Origin: Pantoea sp. At-9b
Lineage (GTDB): Bacteria; Pseudomonadota; Gammaproteobacteria; Enterobacterales; Enterobacteriaceae
Length of the DNA stretch: 64,000 nucleotides
Assembly (NCBI RefSeq): GCF_000175935.2
Contig: NC_014837.1
Coordinates: 2,728,001 to 2,792,000, forward strand
Direction: 5' to 3'
Shown here: in pieces, positions 45,515 to 54,274 of the stretch
How positions within the stretch are numbered: position 1 is the stretch's first letter
Layout of the letters: each line of letters opens with the position of its first letter
Made by a program: the position numbers and the translations under genes
The notes under the pieces: model-generated
Database searches by the model: none
What the model was told of the DNA's origin: nothing
The model's input: only the letters and a program-made list of their open reading frames with translations

Positions 45515-46295
45515 ACGGCTGTCGCTACCGATGTACGATATTAACCACACCACAACCCTGGCATTAACGGATGCACTGGTGCAGTTGCTGGCGGCGCGCG
45601 ATATAGCGGCCAGCGTGGAGTGGCACCACCACTTGCTGCCGCACTGGCGCGATAACGATTTGTTGCTGAGCCAGACCTGTGGCTATCCGCTGGTCAAACT
45701 GCTGCCGGATGTGCAACTGGTGGGCGCATTTCAATCCTGCGCACCGGGTTGTGAAGGTTGGCGTTATCGCAGCTGGCTGGTGGTGCGCGAGGAAGATGCG
45801 GCACTGACGCTGGCCGATTTCCGTGGCCGTCGGGCAGTATGCAATAGCGATGATTCGCACTCCGGCTACAACGCGCTGCGTTATGTGGTGGCCCCCCTGG
45901 CACAGCAGGGACTTTTCTTTGCACAGACGCACTTCAGTGGCAGCCATCGCCAGTCACTGGCGGCGTTGCGCCAGCGGCAGGCGGATATCGCTGCCATTGA
46001 CTGCATCACCTGGGCGTTGTTGCAGTATCACCATCCCGCAGAATTGGCCGGGCTGACGATCATCGGTGAAACGCCGTTGTGCGCAGCGCTGCCGCTGATC
46101 ACCGCCGCCAGCACCGATCAACCGACCCTGGCCGCGTTACGCAGCGCCTTAACGCAGTTGGTGCAGGATGAGGCTTATCGGGAACTGTGCACTGCCAGCC
46201 TGATTGGCGGCTTTGCCACGCCGGAACGCGCTTTTTATGATGAGGTATTGCAGTGGGAGCAGCAGGCCGCCACGCTGGGCGTGACGGCACTGTGA
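45507..46295 (+). CDS. PhnD-like phosphate/phosphonate-binding protein
   Basis: A 262-residue member of the PhnD/periplasmic binding protein type 2 group, with SLPMYDIN at the N-terminus, LLLSQTCGYPLVKLLP, RAVCNSDDSHSGYNALRYVV and AAIDCITWALLQYHHP. No signal peptide is visible, so the protein seems cytoplasmic, unlike a transporter subunit. It is translationally overlapped with the desaturase gene and no ABC permease or ATPase is nearby. It may act as a ligand sensor or cytoplasmic binding protein; this is uncertain. Confidence 0.8.
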   Translation: MTKRLSLPMYDINHTTTLALTDALVQLLAARDIAASVEWHHHLLPHWRDNDLLLSQTCGYPLVKLLPDVQLVGAFQSCAPGCEGWRYRSWLVVREEDAALTLADFRGRRAVCNSDDSHSGYNALRYVVAPLAQQGLFFAQTHFSGSHRQSLAALRQRQADIAAIDCITWALLQYHHPAELAGLTIIGETPLCAALPLITAASTDQPTLAALRSALTQLVQDEAYRELCTASLIGGFATPERAFYDEVLQWEQQAATLGVTAL

Positions 46296-46297
46296 GT

Positions 46298-48394
46298 TTA
46301 ATGACGTGACGCGATGATCGCATCCGCGACGTTTTTCGGTGCTTCGGCGTAGTGGTTGAATTCCATGCTGTAGGTCGCCCGGCCCTGCGACATCGAGCGC
46401 AACGTGGTGGAGTAGCCAAACATCTCCGCCAGCGGCACTTCGGCGTGAATAATGCGCGCGCCAAAGCGTTCTTCCATACCCTGCAAGGTGCCACGCCGTG
46501 AAGAGAGATCGCCCATGACGTTACCGGCATACTCTTCCGGGGTTTCCACCTCCACCTGCATCACCGGCTCCAGAATCACCGGATCGGCCTGTTTTGCTGC
46601 CGCTTTGAAGCCGAAAATGGCCGCCATGCGGAACGCCATCTCCGAGGAGTCGACATCATGATACGAACCAAAGGTCAGGGTCGCTTTCACATCCACCACC
46701 GGATAGCCCGCCAGCACGCCGCTGTTTAACGCTTCACGAATGCCCTTCTCGACCGAAGGAATAAATTCGCGCGGTACCACGCCGCCTTTGGTGGCATCTT
46801 CGAAGGCAAAACCGGCGCCTGGCTGCTGCGGTTCCAGCGTCAGCACCACATGGCCGTACTGACCTTTACCCCCGGACTGGCGCACGAACTTACCTTCCAC
46901 ATCGCGGACCGTTTTACGGATGGTTTCGCGGTAAGTCACCTGCGGACGGCCAATATTGGCTTCCACCCCAAACTCGCGCTTCATGCGGTCAACGATGATC
47001 TCAAGATGCAACTCACCCATACCGGAGATAATGGTCTGGCCCGATTCTTCATCGGTATGCAGACGGAACGACGGATCTTCTGCCGCCAGACGCTGCAACG
47101 CCAGCCCCATTTTTTCCTGGTCGCTTTTGGTTTTCGGCTCGATCGACAGCGAAATCACCGGATCCGGGAAATCCATACGTTCCAGGGTGATCACCGCGTT
47201 GGGATCACACAGGGTTTCCCCGGTGGTGACCTCTTTCAGGCCGACGCAGGCGGCGATATCACCGGCGCGAATTTCTTCGATCTCGATACGATCGTTAGCC
47301 TGCATTTGCACAATGCGGCCAATACGCTCTTTGCGCCCTTTCACCGCATTCCATACGCTGTCGCCTTTACGCAGTACGCCGGAATAGACGCGCACAAAGG
47401 TCAGCTGACCGACATAGGGGTCACTCATTAATTTAAACGCCAGTGCGGAGAACGGCTCGTCATCGTCGGCATGGCGTTCAGCATGTTCGCCACGCTCATC
47501 GATTCCCGCCACCGGCGGCACATCGATCGGTGACGGCATCAGCTCAATCACCGCATCCAGCATGCGCTGCACGCCTTTATTTTTGAAGGCACTGCCGCAC
47601 AACATCGGCTGGATCTCGTTCTGCAAGGTGCGCTGGCGCAGACCGGCAATCACCTGCTCTTCGCTCAGATCACCTTGCTCAAGATACGCATCCATCAACG
47701 CTTCACTGGCTTCCGCTGCGGCAGCTACCATGTTTTCACGCCACTCGGCGGCCAGCGCCTGCAATTCGTCCGGGATCGGGGCATAGCTGAAGGTCATGCC
47801 CTGGGTCGCATCGTCCCAGTAGATGGCGCGCATTTTGGTGAGATCCACCACGCCGGTAAAATGCTCCTCGGCACCAATCGGGATCACAATCGGCACCGGA
47901 TGGGCGTGCAGACGATCTTTCATCATCTGCACCACACGGAAGAAATCCGCGCCCTGCCGGTCCATTTTGTTGACGAAGGCGATGCGCGGCACATGGTATT
48001 TGTTGGCCTGACGCCAGACGGTTTCTGATTGCGGCTGCACGCCGCCGACGGCGTCGTACACCATCACGGCACCATCCAGCACACGCATCGATCGTTCCAC
48101 TTCGATGGTGAAATCGACGTGTCCGGGGGTATCGATAATGTTGATACGGTGCGGCGCAAAGCTGCCATCCATACCGGGCCAGTAGCAGCTCACGGCTGCC
48201 GAGGTGATGGTGATACCTCGCTCCTGCTCCTGTGCCATCCAGTCGGTGGTTGCCGCGCCATCGTGCACTTCACCCAGCTTATGGCTCATCCCGGTGTAAA
48301 ACAGGATGCGCTCGGTGGTGGTGGTTTTACCGGCATCGATGTGCGCGGAAATGCCGATATTGCGATAACGTTCGATGGGTAGCGGTCGGGGCAT
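46298..48394 (-). CDS. fusA: Stand-alone elongation factor G paralogue
   Basis: A full-length 698-residue EF-G, the GTPase that moves tRNA and mRNA during translation. G1 is AHIDAGKT (17-24), switch region [14 protein letters not shown]3 DTPGHVDF, G4 NKMD; the domain IV tips [10 protein letters not shown] and [14 protein letters not shown] are intact. It is close to housekeeping EF-G but not identical in type (starts [20 protein letters not shown]). It is not next to rpsL, rpsG or tuf, so it is probably a second copy, as seen for spare EF-Gs in antibiotic-exposed bacteria. AAGGA lies six bases before the ATG. Its leader has a terminator and a possible small peptide. Confidence 0.9.
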   Translation of the reverse strand: MPRPLPIERYRNIGISAHIDAGKTTTTERILFYTGMSHKLGEVHDGAATTDWMAQEQERGITITSAAVSCYWPGMDGSFAPHRINIIDTPGHVDFTIEVERSMRVLDGAVMVYDAVGGVQPQSETVWRQANKYHVPRIAFVNKMDRQGADFFRVVQMMKDRLHAHPVPIVIPIGAEEHFTGVVDLTKMRAIYWDDATQGMTFSYAPIPDELQALAAEWRENMVAAAAEASEALMDAYLEQGDLSEEQVIAGLRQRTLQNEIQPMLCGSAFKNKGVQRMLDAVIELMPSPIDVPPVAGIDERGEHAERHADDDEPFSALAFKLMSDPYVGQLTFVRVYSGVLRKGDSVWNAVKGRKERIGRIVQMQANDRIEIEEIRAGDIAACVGLKEVTTGETLCDPNAVITLERMDFPDPVISLSIEPKTKSDQEKMGLALQRLAAEDPSFRLHTDEESGQTIISGMGELHLEIIVDRMKREFGVEANIGRPQVTYRETIRKTVRDVEGKFVRQSGGKGQYGHVVLTLEPQQPGAGFAFEDATKGGVVPREFIPSVEKGIREALNSGVLAGYPVVDVKATLTFGSYHDVDSSEMAFRMAAIFGFKAAAKQADPVILEPVMQVEVETPEEYAGNVMGDLSSRRGTLQGMEERFGARIIHAEVPLAEMFGYSTTLRSMSQGRATYSMEFNHYAEAPKNVADAIIASRH

Positions 48395-48419
48395 GATGCG
48401 TCCTTAGTCAGTTTGACGG

Positions 48420-48444
48420 AAAAAGGCGGGCACCATTGCCCGCC
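48420..48444 (-). terminator. Intrinsic terminator in the EF-G leader (attenuator candidate)
   Basis: GGCGGGCA (48425-48432) and TGCCCGCC (48437-48444) form a perfect 8-bp GC-rich stem with a 4-base loop. On the minus strand five T follow at once. The only minus-strand gene here is fusA, since the gene upstream is divergent, so the element must act within the fusA leader. Confidence 0.8.
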
Positions 48445-48457
48445 GTTGCCCATCAGC

Positions 48458-48505
48458 TTAGACCTCGCGCCGGAAGAAATGCGAACAGATTGAGCTGTTT
48501 TTCAT
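48458..48505 (-). CDS. Possible leader peptide of the EF-G gene
   Basis: A 15-codon ORF MKNSSICSHFFRREV ends 14 bases before the terminator hairpin. AAAGGA lies three bases before its ATG, which is a short spacing. Position before an intrinsic terminator is the classical layout of translation-controlled attenuation. The evidence is layout only; no homologue is known to me. Confidence 0.4.
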   Translation of the reverse strand: MKNSSICSHFFRREV

Positions 48506-48596
48506 CAATCCTTTACCTGTCTGGGCATTTGACCGCTGGCATCCCTCTGCGCTGCGTTTTAAGGTAGGGGTCTCATTCACAACGGGAAACATAACC

Positions 48597-49508
48597 ATGC
48601 GCATTCTGGTAGTCGGCGCCGGCGCAACCGGCGGGTATTTCGGTGCGCGTCTGGCGCAAGCAGGACGTGATGTGACTTTTCTGGTGCGCGAGCGCCGTTT
48701 TCAACAGTTAAAAACTCACGGGATGGTACTGAAAACCCCCGACAGCACCGAGACGCTGCATCCGCAACTGGTGCAGGCCGGTACGCTGGACGGTCACTAT
48801 GACCTGATTATTCTGACGGTGAAAAGTTTTGGTCTGGCGCAGGCGATGGACGATATCGCCCCGGCCGTGGGTGCTGACACCCTGATCATGCCGATCCTCA
48901 ACGGGATGCGTCATATCGATACGCTGCAAAAGCGCTTTGGCGACAAAGTGATTGGCGGCCTGTGTAAAATCAACGCCACCCTGGGTGAGCACGGCGAAGT
49001 GATTCAGATGACGCCGTTGCATATTCTGTATTACGGGGCGCTGAACGGTGTTAACGATGCGCGTCTGCAACGGGTGGATGAGACGTTGCGCGGTGCGCAG
49101 TTCAATACCGTGTTTGCCGACAACATCAGCAGCGAGCTGTGGGAGAAGTGGCTGCTGCTCAGCACCCTGGGGGCCGTGTGTTGCCTCGGACGGGGTAATA
49201 CCCAGCAGATCCTGACTTCACAGGGCGGTGAAGCATTGTTGCAGGCTATCTTCGGTGAGGTACTGCAAGTGATCAGCGCCGAGGGTTACCTGGAGCGTCC
49301 GGCCGTGACGGCGAAGATTTTTGAGACGCTGAATAACCCGGCCACCCCGATGACGTCATCGATGTACCGCGATCTGACCCAAGGCTTCGATATCGAGGCA
49401 GATCAGATCATCGGCGACCTGGTGGCTCGCGCCACGCGCAACGGTGTTGCCGCGCCGTTGCTGAATGCCGTGTATGTCAATTTGCAGGTGTATCTGAAGA
49501 ATCGGTAA
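48597..49508 (+). CDS. Ketopantoate reductase-like (PanE/ApbA family) dehydrogenase
   Basis: A 303-residue NAD(P)H-dependent reductase of the 2-dehydropantoate 2-reductase family. The N-terminal Rossmann domain starts MRILVVGAGATGGYFGARLA and has ILTVKSFGLAQAMDDIAP and MPILNGMRHIDTL. The C-terminal helical domain has SSELWEKWLLLSTLGAVCCL with the conserved lysine, and ends MTSSMYRDLTQGFDIEADQI. It is probably a paralogue of panE acting on another 2-oxo acid. It is divergent from the EF-G gene. Confidence 0.85.
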   Translation: MRILVVGAGATGGYFGARLAQAGRDVTFLVRERRFQQLKTHGMVLKTPDSTETLHPQLVQAGTLDGHYDLIILTVKSFGLAQAMDDIAPAVGADTLIMPILNGMRHIDTLQKRFGDKVIGGLCKINATLGEHGEVIQMTPLHILYYGALNGVNDARLQRVDETLRGAQFNTVFADNISSELWEKWLLLSTLGAVCCLGRGNTQQILTSQGGEALLQAIFGEVLQVISAEGYLERPAVTAKIFETLNNPATPMTSSMYRDLTQGFDIEADQIIGDLVARATRNGVAAPLLNAVYVNLQVYLKNR

Positions 49509-49517
49509 TCGCCAACC

Positions 49518-49589
49518 GTAGCGGCGCGATTTATCGCGCATTTTCGTGTGCTGTGCAGGAAATACCCGCGCGATAAATCGCGCCGCTAC
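49518..49589. repeat. Intergenic palindrome, family A, paired inverted copies
   Basis: Two copies in opposite orientation flank a 27-base spacer: 49518-49539 (begins GTAGCGGCGCGATTTATCGC) and 49567-49589 (ends with GCGATAAATCGCGCCGCTAC). They lie between convergent genes, as paired repetitive extragenic palindromes do. The right copy overlaps the 3' end of the LysR gene. Confidence 0.85.
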
Positions 49590-50506
49590 GCCACTGACCA
49601 GATCGCCGGATTGCCGATACGGGCGCGCAGCGCATCAAGGAACAGGGTGACACGCGCCGGGGGATGGCGTAAGGCGCGTAATGCATAGATCCCGGTTGTC
49701 GCCTGTGGTTGTGCCGACCACTCCGGGAAAATCTGCTGCAAGACCCCGGCTTGAATATCCTCACCCACCACCCAGTCGGGCAGATAAGCGATCCCTAATC
49801 CTTCCACCGCCGCCAGCCGCATCCCTTCAAAATCATCACAGCCAAATACCGGGGCGGTATTGGATGCCCGTGTCGGATGCCCCAGCACCGCAGACCAACA
49901 CAGCAGGTCCGAACCATGCAATTTGTCGATCAGCCGATGCGCGTTGAGGTCGGTCAGTGAGGCCGGCATACCCTGCTGCGCCAGATAGGCCGGACTGGCG
50001 CACAGCACGCGGGTTTGCATGGCAATGCGGCTACCGATCAGGGTGCTGTCCGCCATATCACCGATGCGGATCACCAGATCCAGTCGCTCAGCGACCGGGT
50101 CGGCCAGCCGTTCAGTGAGATCCAACTCCAGACGCAGGTCCGGGTGCTGGCGGGCCAGTTCGCCCATCACCGGTAGCACATAGCGTTTGCCAAAGGTCGG
50201 GTAGCAGGCCACACGCAAAATCCCGGTGACTTCCCCTTTCATCGACGCCAGCTCCTGCTGCACATCCACCAGCGAGTCCAGAATCTGTCGGGCGCGGATC
50301 AACAGGGCCTCACCAGCATCCGTCAGGGTGAGATGGCGGGTGGATCGCAGAAACAACGGCGTATCGAGATGGGCTTCCAGCGCATCAATCTGCCGACCAA
50401 TCGACGAGGGCGTGCGGCCACGCCGCCGCCCGGCGGCAGAAAAACTACTCTCACGCGCGACATCAACGAAGACGCCAAGGAACTCGGCAAATTTCTCTGA
50501 TTGCAT
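49586..50506 (-). CDS. LysR-family regulator, divergent from the aldehyde dehydrogenase operon
   Basis: The ATG at 50506 (MQSEKFAEFLGVFVDVARES) gives 306 residues; earlier in-frame starts reach into the ALDH leader. The N-terminal winged helix has SFSAAGRRRGRTPSSIGRQI and LDTPLFLRSTRHLTLTDAG. The substrate-binding domain runs from about residue 90. A LysR gene next to a divergent operon usually activates it, here the dehydrogenase set at 50623-53403; the inducer is unknown. Confidence 0.92.
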   Translation of the reverse strand: MQSEKFAEFLGVFVDVARESSFSAAGRRRGRTPSSIGRQIDALEAHLDTPLFLRSTRHLTLTDAGEALLIRARQILDSLVDVQQELASMKGEVTGILRVACYPTFGKRYVLPVMGELARQHPDLRLELDLTERLADPVAERLDLVIRIGDMADSTLIGSRIAMQTRVLCASPAYLAQQGMPASLTDLNAHRLIDKLHGSDLLCWSAVLGHPTRASNTAPVFGCDDFEGMRLAAVEGLGIAYLPDWVVGEDIQAGVLQQIFPEWSAQPQATTGIYALRALRHPPARVTLFLDALRARIGNPAIWSVA

Positions 50507-50622
50507 CTGTGCATTTCTTGCATAGCTGTTGTGGGGAGAAGCCATCTTATCAGCGAAGCGCTCCGGGCTTAACCTTCTTCTCAACGCAAATCAACAACAT
50601 CATCCATCTGAGGAAGAAGACC

Positions 50623-52062
50623 ATGCAAAACCCAACCTATGATTCACTTTACCTGTTCATCAATGGCAAATGGCTGAGCGCAGACGACCGCGATACCGCA
50701 GCGGTGGTAAACCCAGCCACCGGTAGCGTACTAGGCCGCCTGCCACTGGCAACCGAAGCCGACCTGGCGCTGGCGCTGGATGTCGCGCGTGACAGCTTTG
50801 ATGTCTGGCGTCACACCGTCCCGGCCGAACGGGCGCGCATTATGAAACGTGCGGCAGAGCTGATGCGTGACCGCGCTGAACATATCGCCACACAGATGAC
50901 ACTCGAAGAAGGTAAGCCACTGACAGAGAGCCGTGATGAAGTGCTGCGCGCCGCCGAGTATTTCGAATGGTTCGCTGAAGAAGCCCGCCGCATTCATGGC
51001 CGCGTGGTGCCCGCCAACCGCCCAGGGGTGCAGCAACTGGTAAAACGTCAGGCAATTGGTCCGGTAGCCGCCTTCACCCCGTGGAACTTCCCGGCCATCA
51101 CCCCGGCACGCAAACTGTCTGCCGCGCTGGCCGCCGGATGCAGCGTGATCCTGAAGCCTGGCGAAGAAAGTCCGGCAACTGCCCTGGCGCTGGCGCGCTG
51201 CCTTGACGAGGCCGGTCTGCCAAAAGGGGTGCTGCAAATTGTCTTCGGCGTGCCGGATAAAGTCTCTTCCCAGCTCATCGCTTCACCGATCATTCGCAAG
51301 GTGGCCTTTACCGGTTCAGTTCCGGTCGGTCGTCTGCTGTCAGAACGTGCCGCTGCCGGGGTGAAACCCATCACCCTGGAATTAGGTGGGCACGGTCCGG
51401 TGCTGGTGTTTGCCGATGCCGATATCGATGCCGCCGCCGCAGGGGGTGCCGCCAACCGTTTTCGTGGTACCGGCCAAATCTGTATCTCTTCCACCCGTTT
51501 TCTGATTCAGCGTCCGGTGTATGAGCGCTTTGTCGCGGCCTTCGTCGCAGCGACCGCCAAGCTGGTGATCGGTGACGGTATGGCGGCCGGAACCCAGGTT
51601 GGCCCGCTGGCGAACCAACGCCAACTGGAGAAGATGGAATTGCTGGTGGCGGATGCCGTCGCCCAGGGGGCCAAAGTGTTGATCGGCGGGAAACGTATTG
51701 CTGGTCCCGGTTATTTCTTCCAACCCACCGTGCTGGCGGATGTGCCGATGAGCGCCCGCATCATGCATGAAGAACCGTTCGGCCCGATTGCCGTAATGCG
51801 CCCCTTCGACGCGCTGGAAGATGGCCTGGCAGAAGCCAATCGCCTGCCCTACGCGTTGTCAGCCTATGCCTTTACCCGTGATGCCCGTACCGCCATTGAT
51901 GTCGGCGATGGCCTCGAAGCCGGGATGATCGGCATCAACCAGTACCGCATCATCGCCACCGAGTTGCCGTTCGGCGGGATGAAAGAGAGCGGACATGGTT
52001 CAGAGGGCGGCACTGAAGGCATTGAACATTACCTGACCAACAAATTTATCAGCCAGATTTAA
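50623..52062 (+). CDS. NAD(P)-dependent aldehyde dehydrogenase (succinate-semialdehyde type)
   Basis: A 479-residue aldehyde dehydrogenase that oxidises an aldehyde to the acid. The ATG at 50623 has AGGA eight bases upstream and matches the usual family start (LYLFINGKWLSADDRD). The cofactor region has PVAAFTPWNFPAITPARKLS and FTGSVPVG; the catalytic glutamate is in LELGGHGPVL and the cysteine in GTGQICISSTRF. The closing text FGGMKESGHGSEGG is typical of succinate-semialdehyde dehydrogenases of the GabD type. First gene of a three-gene operon. Confidence 0.9.
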   Translation: MQNPTYDSLYLFINGKWLSADDRDTAAVVNPATGSVLGRLPLATEADLALALDVARDSFDVWRHTVPAERARIMKRAAELMRDRAEHIATQMTLEEGKPLTESRDEVLRAAEYFEWFAEEARRIHGRVVPANRPGVQQLVKRQAIGPVAAFTPWNFPAITPARKLSAALAAGCSVILKPGEESPATALALARCLDEAGLPKGVLQIVFGVPDKVSSQLIASPIIRKVAFTGSVPVGRLLSERAAAGVKPITLELGGHGPVLVFADADIDAAAAGGAANRFRGTGQICISSTRFLIQRPVYERFVAAFVAATAKLVIGDGMAAGTQVGPLANQRQLEKMELLVADAVAQGAKVLIGGKRIAGPGYFFQPTVLADVPMSARIMHEEPFGPIAVMRPFDALEDGLAEANRLPYALSAYAFTRDARTAIDVGDGLEAGMIGINQYRIIATELPFGGMKESGHGSEGGTEGIEHYLTNKFISQI

Positions 52063-52072
52063 GGAGATGACC

Positions 52073-52405
52073 ATGAAACCGATTGATTTCACCAGCCCGC
52101 GCGCTGCCGCTCGTCCGTTTACCCCGAAACTGGCGGACTTTGTTGAACAGCCGCTCTATTCAGACGTCTGGAAAGATGCGGATCTGGCCCCGCGTGACCG
52201 CAGCCTGATCACCATCGCCTGCCTGATTGCGCTGAACCATGCCAATGAACTGCCCGCGCATTTGCGCCGAGGCATCGAAAATGGCCTGACACAAACTGAG
52301 TTAAGTGCAGTGATTACCCATATGGCGTTCTATGCCGGTTTCCCGGCCGCCATAACCGCGTCTGCCTATGCCAACGCGACCTTTGCCGACGACCAGACCA
52401 ATTGA
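52073..52405 (+). CDS. Carboxymuconolactone decarboxylase-family protein
   Basis: A 110-residue member of the CMD/AhpD group. I chose the ATG at 52073, six bases after AAGGAG; the ATG two codons earlier overlaps that site. Family text: LITIACLIALNHANELPAHL and GLTQTELSAVITHMAFYAGF. The cysteine pair of AhpD peroxidases is absent, so it is closer to the lactone-decarboxylase type. It is 10 bases after the aldehyde dehydrogenase, in the same operon. Confidence 0.85.
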   Translation: MKPIDFTSPRAAARPFTPKLADFVEQPLYSDVWKDADLAPRDRSLITIACLIALNHANELPAHLRRGIENGLTQTELSAVITHMAFYAGFPAAITASAYANATFADDQTN

Positions 52406-52422
52406 TATTTAAGGAAAAGACC

Positions 52423-53403
52423 ATGAAAGCCATTACATTTGATCAGTTTGGACCGGCCGAGGTATTGACCCTGAGCGACGTCGCAGAACCGGTACTGCGT
52501 CCACAGGATTTACTGGTGCGTACCCGTGCCGCTGGCGTCAACCGAGCCGATCTCACCCATCGCCGTGGCGGCTATGGCCGCCCTGATTTCGGTGATTCCA
52601 CCCTGATGGGCCTCGAAATCGCCGGTGATGTGATAGCCGTCGGTGCCGAGGTGACCGGCTTCAAGGTCGGCGACCGGGTGATGGGGATTGTCGGTGGCGG
52701 CGCTTACGCAGAAGTGGCGCGTATTGATTACCGTATGGCGATGCCGATCCCCGACAGCCTTAACTACGTCCAGGCGGCGGCCATCACCGAAGTGTTCGTC
52801 ACCGCGAATGAAGCGCTGGTGCATCTCGGTAAATTACAGGCCGGGGAAACGGTGCTGATCCATGCCGGTGCCGGTGGTGTGGGCGGTGCGGCCGTTCAGC
52901 TGGCACATGCCATCGGGGCAACGGTGATCACTACCGCTCAGGCCAGTGCCCACCAGTTAGTACGGCGCATGGGAGCAGATTATGTCATTGATTACGTGCA
53001 TGAAGATTTTGCCACGGTGGTCGACAGCCTGACGGAGCAACGGGGGGTTGACCTGATCCTCGATTTTATCGGAGCGCCCTACTTCGAACGCAACATCAAT
53101 GCGCTCAACTTCGGTGGCCGTCTGGTACAAATCGGTATTATGGGCGGTATCGAAAACGCAAAAATCCCGCTGGATCGGTTGCTGTATCGCCATCTGCAAA
53201 TTTTCGGCACGGTGATGAAATCGCGCAGTCAGGAGGTTAAACATGCGATGTCACAACGCTTCCGTGAACGCTGGCTGTCCGAATTCGGGAAAGAGGGACT
53301 GACACCGGTTATCGACAGTGTCTATCCCCTTGCAGAAGCAGCGGCGGCCCATCAGCGCATGGAAGAGGGCCTGAACGTTGGAAAAATCGTGTTAACGGCG
53401 TAG
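52423..53403 (+). CDS. Zeta-crystallin/quinone oxidoreductase-like NADPH enzyme
   Basis: A 326-residue medium-chain reductase of the quinone oxidoreductase/PIG3 type, without catalytic zinc residues. The ATG at 52423 follows AAGGA (start MKAITFDQFGPAEVLTLSD). NADPH motif: IHAGAGGVGGAAVQLAHAI; other family text VNRADLTHRRGGYGRP and LDFIGAPYFERNINALNFGG. It is the third gene of the operon with the aldehyde dehydrogenase and CMD-like protein; together they suggest catabolism or detoxification of a reactive carbonyl or quinone compound. Confidence 0.87.
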   Translation: MKAITFDQFGPAEVLTLSDVAEPVLRPQDLLVRTRAAGVNRADLTHRRGGYGRPDFGDSTLMGLEIAGDVIAVGAEVTGFKVGDRVMGIVGGGAYAEVARIDYRMAMPIPDSLNYVQAAAITEVFVTANEALVHLGKLQAGETVLIHAGAGGVGGAAVQLAHAIGATVITTAQASAHQLVRRMGADYVIDYVHEDFATVVDSLTEQRGVDLILDFIGAPYFERNINALNFGGRLVQIGIMGGIENAKIPLDRLLYRHLQIFGTVMKSRSQEVKHAMSQRFRERWLSEFGKEGLTPVIDSVYPLAEAAAAHQRMEEGLNVGKIVLTA

Positions 53404-53411
53404 CCGATTAA

Positions 53412-54185
53412 TTATCCATTGATGCGCGACTGCACCCCCGGCAGGCGCATCAATCTTTGCCAGCCCGCCTCAACCTCTTCCGGCACCTCAACATGGCCAA
53501 AGAAGCCTTTGCCACGCGGGCCATAACCGTTTTCATCATCACGCAGACGCTGCACTTCCCCCATCAGCAGCGAGAGGAAACGCTCCATTGACCATAACCC
53601 TTGTGGCGGCGCACCGATAATGCGCAGCATACCGGCGTCCATCATTACCTGCGGGGTGAACACCGGCCAGCTGATAAATTCTGGCGCATCGGCTCGATCA
53701 CGCCACTGCCAGCGGAAAGTTTCCCAGGTACGACGCTGCATCAGCGGGTCCTGAACCAAAATCACCCGCTGCGGCTGCCACGCCACCTGATCCAATAACT
53801 GCTGGCTGAAGGCGGCATTTTCGCCACAGTTGCGTGATTGATCCTCCAGCAACAGTTGGTCGTCCGGCAGCGCGGCAAACAGGCGCGCCATCGCACCGAG
53901 CATCTCCGCTTCGCTTTTACCCTGGGTGTCGATTTGCCGGTACAGCGGATGCGCTGCCATCATCTGCGCCAGCAGTGGCGTGGAGTGGCCGATGCCACCG
54001 CTGATCAGTAACGGTAACTGGTATTTTTTTGCCAGCGCCACCACACCTTCAATATTCGGCAACACCGCATGCCCGGCCAGTATCGCCAAATCGGCCTCCA
54101 GCGTGCCTTCCTGCGGGATATGATCCAACGCCAGCCATGCCGCCAGCGTATTGATATCCTGAATATGTTCACCATTAAGCTTCAT
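53412..54185 (-). CDS. YdcF-like DUF218 protein
   Basis: A 257-residue protein of the YdcF/SanA/ElyC (DUF218) group. Visible: LAILAGHAVLPNIEGVVALA, ISGGIGHSTPL, LLEDQSRNCGENAAFSQQLL and VQDPLMQRRTWETFRWQW. These are the conserved residues of the fold, which in E. coli YdcF binds S-adenosylmethionine. No signal peptide or membrane segment is seen, so it is cytoplasmic. It is divergent from the LacI-type regulator, and convergent with the quinone reductase. Confidence 0.85.
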   Translation of the reverse strand: MKLNGEHIQDINTLAAWLALDHIPQEGTLEADLAILAGHAVLPNIEGVVALAKKYQLPLLISGGIGHSTPLLAQMMAAHPLYRQIDTQGKSEAEMLGAMARLFAALPDDQLLLEDQSRNCGENAAFSQQLLDQVAWQPQRVILVQDPLMQRRTWETFRWQWRDRADAPEFISWPVFTPQVMMDAGMLRIIGAPPQGLWSMERFLSLLMGEVQRLRDDENGYGPRGKGFFGHVEVPEEVEAGWQRLMRLPGVQSRING

Positions 54186-54274
54186 GCCATTCTCCTTAGG
54201 TTTTCATACTGGCTTAAGACCACGCCGATTGGGAAATTTTGCTACACTCGCAGCTTCATCTTCAGGAGAGATCA

